From positions 1 through 6,472 of the forward strand of contig SKYD01000059.1 in assembly GCA_007128075.1 (NCBI GenBank): DNA of 6,472 nt. The letters run 5' to 3'. A program made the translations under genes and the position numbers. The first letter of the stretch is position 1; each line of letters opens with the position of its first letter. Source of the DNA: Thiorhodovibrio sp. Its GTDB lineage: Bacteria; Pseudomonadota; Gammaproteobacteria; Chromatiales; Chromatiaceae. The notes below the pieces were generated by a model. That model did not search any database and was not told the DNA's origin. It was given only the letters and a program-made list of their open reading frames with translations. This document shows, piece after piece, positions 5,766 through 6,472 of this stretch.

Positions 5766-6472
5766 TTATTTCACATCCGCGCTTTGGCGATAAGCAGCAA
5801 GTGCCTCCTCACGCGCAGCGGCAAGATCAACAATCGGCGGTGGCGGGGTGCCATCTGTTCGCCATTCTGGGCACCAGTGGTGAATATACTGCCACTGCGG
5901 GTCAAAACGCTCGATTTGGCGCACCGGGTTAAAAATCCGAAAATAGGGCGCGGCATCGGCACCACAACCGGCAGTCCATTGCCAGCCTTGGCTATTGTTG
6001 GCTAGATCGGCATCGACCAGCGTGTCCCAAAACCACCGCGCCCCCACTGTCCACGGCAATCGCAGATGCTTGGTTAGAAACGAGGCGACGAGCATCCGCA
6101 CCCGATTGTGCATCCACCCGCTGTGCCACAGCTCACGCATTCCGGCATCCACCAGCGCAAAGCCAGTGCGCCCTTGCTGCCAGGCCTGCAATTGTGGATC
6201 ATCAGCCGCGCACTCGCGCCACGGAAAGTGAGCAAAGCGCGGATTCAGTGGCGCGTCGGTGGTGTGCGGAAAATGATAGAGTAGCTGATGATTAAACTCG
6301 CGCCAGCCCAGCTCGCGTTCATAGGCCTCGGCAGCAATGCCCGCTTGATCGAGGGCGTGAACGATCTGACGCGGCCCGATCTCGCCAAAATGCAAGAAAG
6401 GCGACAGCCGCGAGGTGCCGGCCTTGGCGGGAAAATCGCGCTGCTGGGCATAGTCACGGGCAGCACTGTGGA
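5766..6472 (-). CDS. phrB: Deoxyribodipyrimidine photo-lyase, C-terminal half (N-terminus outside window)
   Basis: The frame is open from the right edge to a TAA at 5766, giving 234 residues, roughly half of the usual 450-480. This is the FAD-binding catalytic domain of a class I-type photolyase, which uses light to split cyclobutane pyrimidine dimers in DNA. Visible family blocks, numbered from the first complete codon, are GTSRLSPFLHFGEI (18-31, FAD contact), ELGWREF (53-59, lesion-pocket Glu and Trp), DAGMRELWHSGWMHNRVRM (108-126), DADLANNSQGWQW (153-165, conserved Asn) and AGCGADAAPYFRIFNP (167-182). The TTG at 6395 is an internal leucine codon and not a start, because the conserved block continues upstream of it in frame. 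The antenna-binding N-terminal domain is not visible. A cryptochrome-like paralogue cannot be fully excluded, but the lesion-site residues favour a repair enzyme. Confidence 0.92.
   Translation of the reverse strand, partial: HSAARDYAQQRDFPAKAGTSRLSPFLHFGEIGPRQIVHALDQAGIAAEAYERELGWREFNHQLLYHFPHTTDAPLNPRFAHFPWRECAADDPQLQAWQQGRTGFALVDAGMRELWHSGWMHNRVRMLVASFLTKHLRLPWTVGARWFWDTLVDADLANNSQGWQWTAGCGADAAPYFRIFNPVRQIERFDPQWQYIHHWCPEWRTDGTPPPPIVDLAAAREEALAAYRQSADVK

Noticed and set aside
6245..6395. TTG at 6395 as the start of a short photolyase-like protein
   Set aside because: The family sequence continues in frame upstream of it (RDFPAKAGTSRLSPF), so it is an internal leucine of a full-size gene cut by the window edge.

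Overview
The window looks like ordinary chromosome of a moderately GC-rich gammaproteobacterium. I infer this from the pairing of an MTA/SAH deaminase with methylthioribose-1-phosphate isomerase, as in pseudomonads and relatives, together with a YcgR-type PilZ protein and a class I photolyase. The genus cannot be read from the sequence. Gene density is high. I see no tRNA, rRNA, CRISPR array, insertion sequence, phage gene or replication origin.

Layout from left to right. (1) Bases 1-2032, minus strand: the N-terminal 677 residues of a large membrane-anchored sensor with about four TM helices, four complete PAS domains and the start of a fifth. Its output domain lies beyond the left edge. (2) 2033-2273: intergenic, holding an extended -10 promoter candidate for the sensor and a 28-base palindrome that also reads as a terminator for the gene to its right. 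(3) 2274-3584, minus: an amidohydrolase of the MTA/SAH deaminase group (mtaD). (4) 3585-3658: a short divergent control region. (5) 3659-4711, plus: mtnA, methylthioribose-1-phosphate isomerase. (6) 4744-5520, plus: a YcgR-like PilZ protein, close enough behind mtnA to be co-transcribed. (7) 5523-5738, minus: a 71-residue protein of unknown function. (8) 5766-6472, minus: the C-terminal half of a deoxyribodipyrimidine photo-lyase, cut by the right edge; it probably forms an operon with the small gene.

How the genes work together. mtaD and mtnA are two steps of 5'-methylthioadenosine (MTA) recycling to methionine. The deaminase suggests the route through methylthioinosine, with a phosphorylase encoded elsewhere linking the two steps. 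The PilZ protein should respond to cyclic di-GMP and act on the flagellum or another surface process. The PAS sensor could feed cyclic di-GMP signalling if its missing C-terminus carries GGDEF or EAL domains, but it could equally be a histidine kinase. The photolyase is independent DNA repair.

I did not find a clearly new multi-gene system. The points most worth a second look are the sensor's architecture (a membrane helix joined directly to a PAS-type DIT linker, a cysteine-cluster PAS domain, and a recent intragenic repeat), the palindromic element, an extended loop in the PilZ domain, and the unassigned small protein next to the photolyase.
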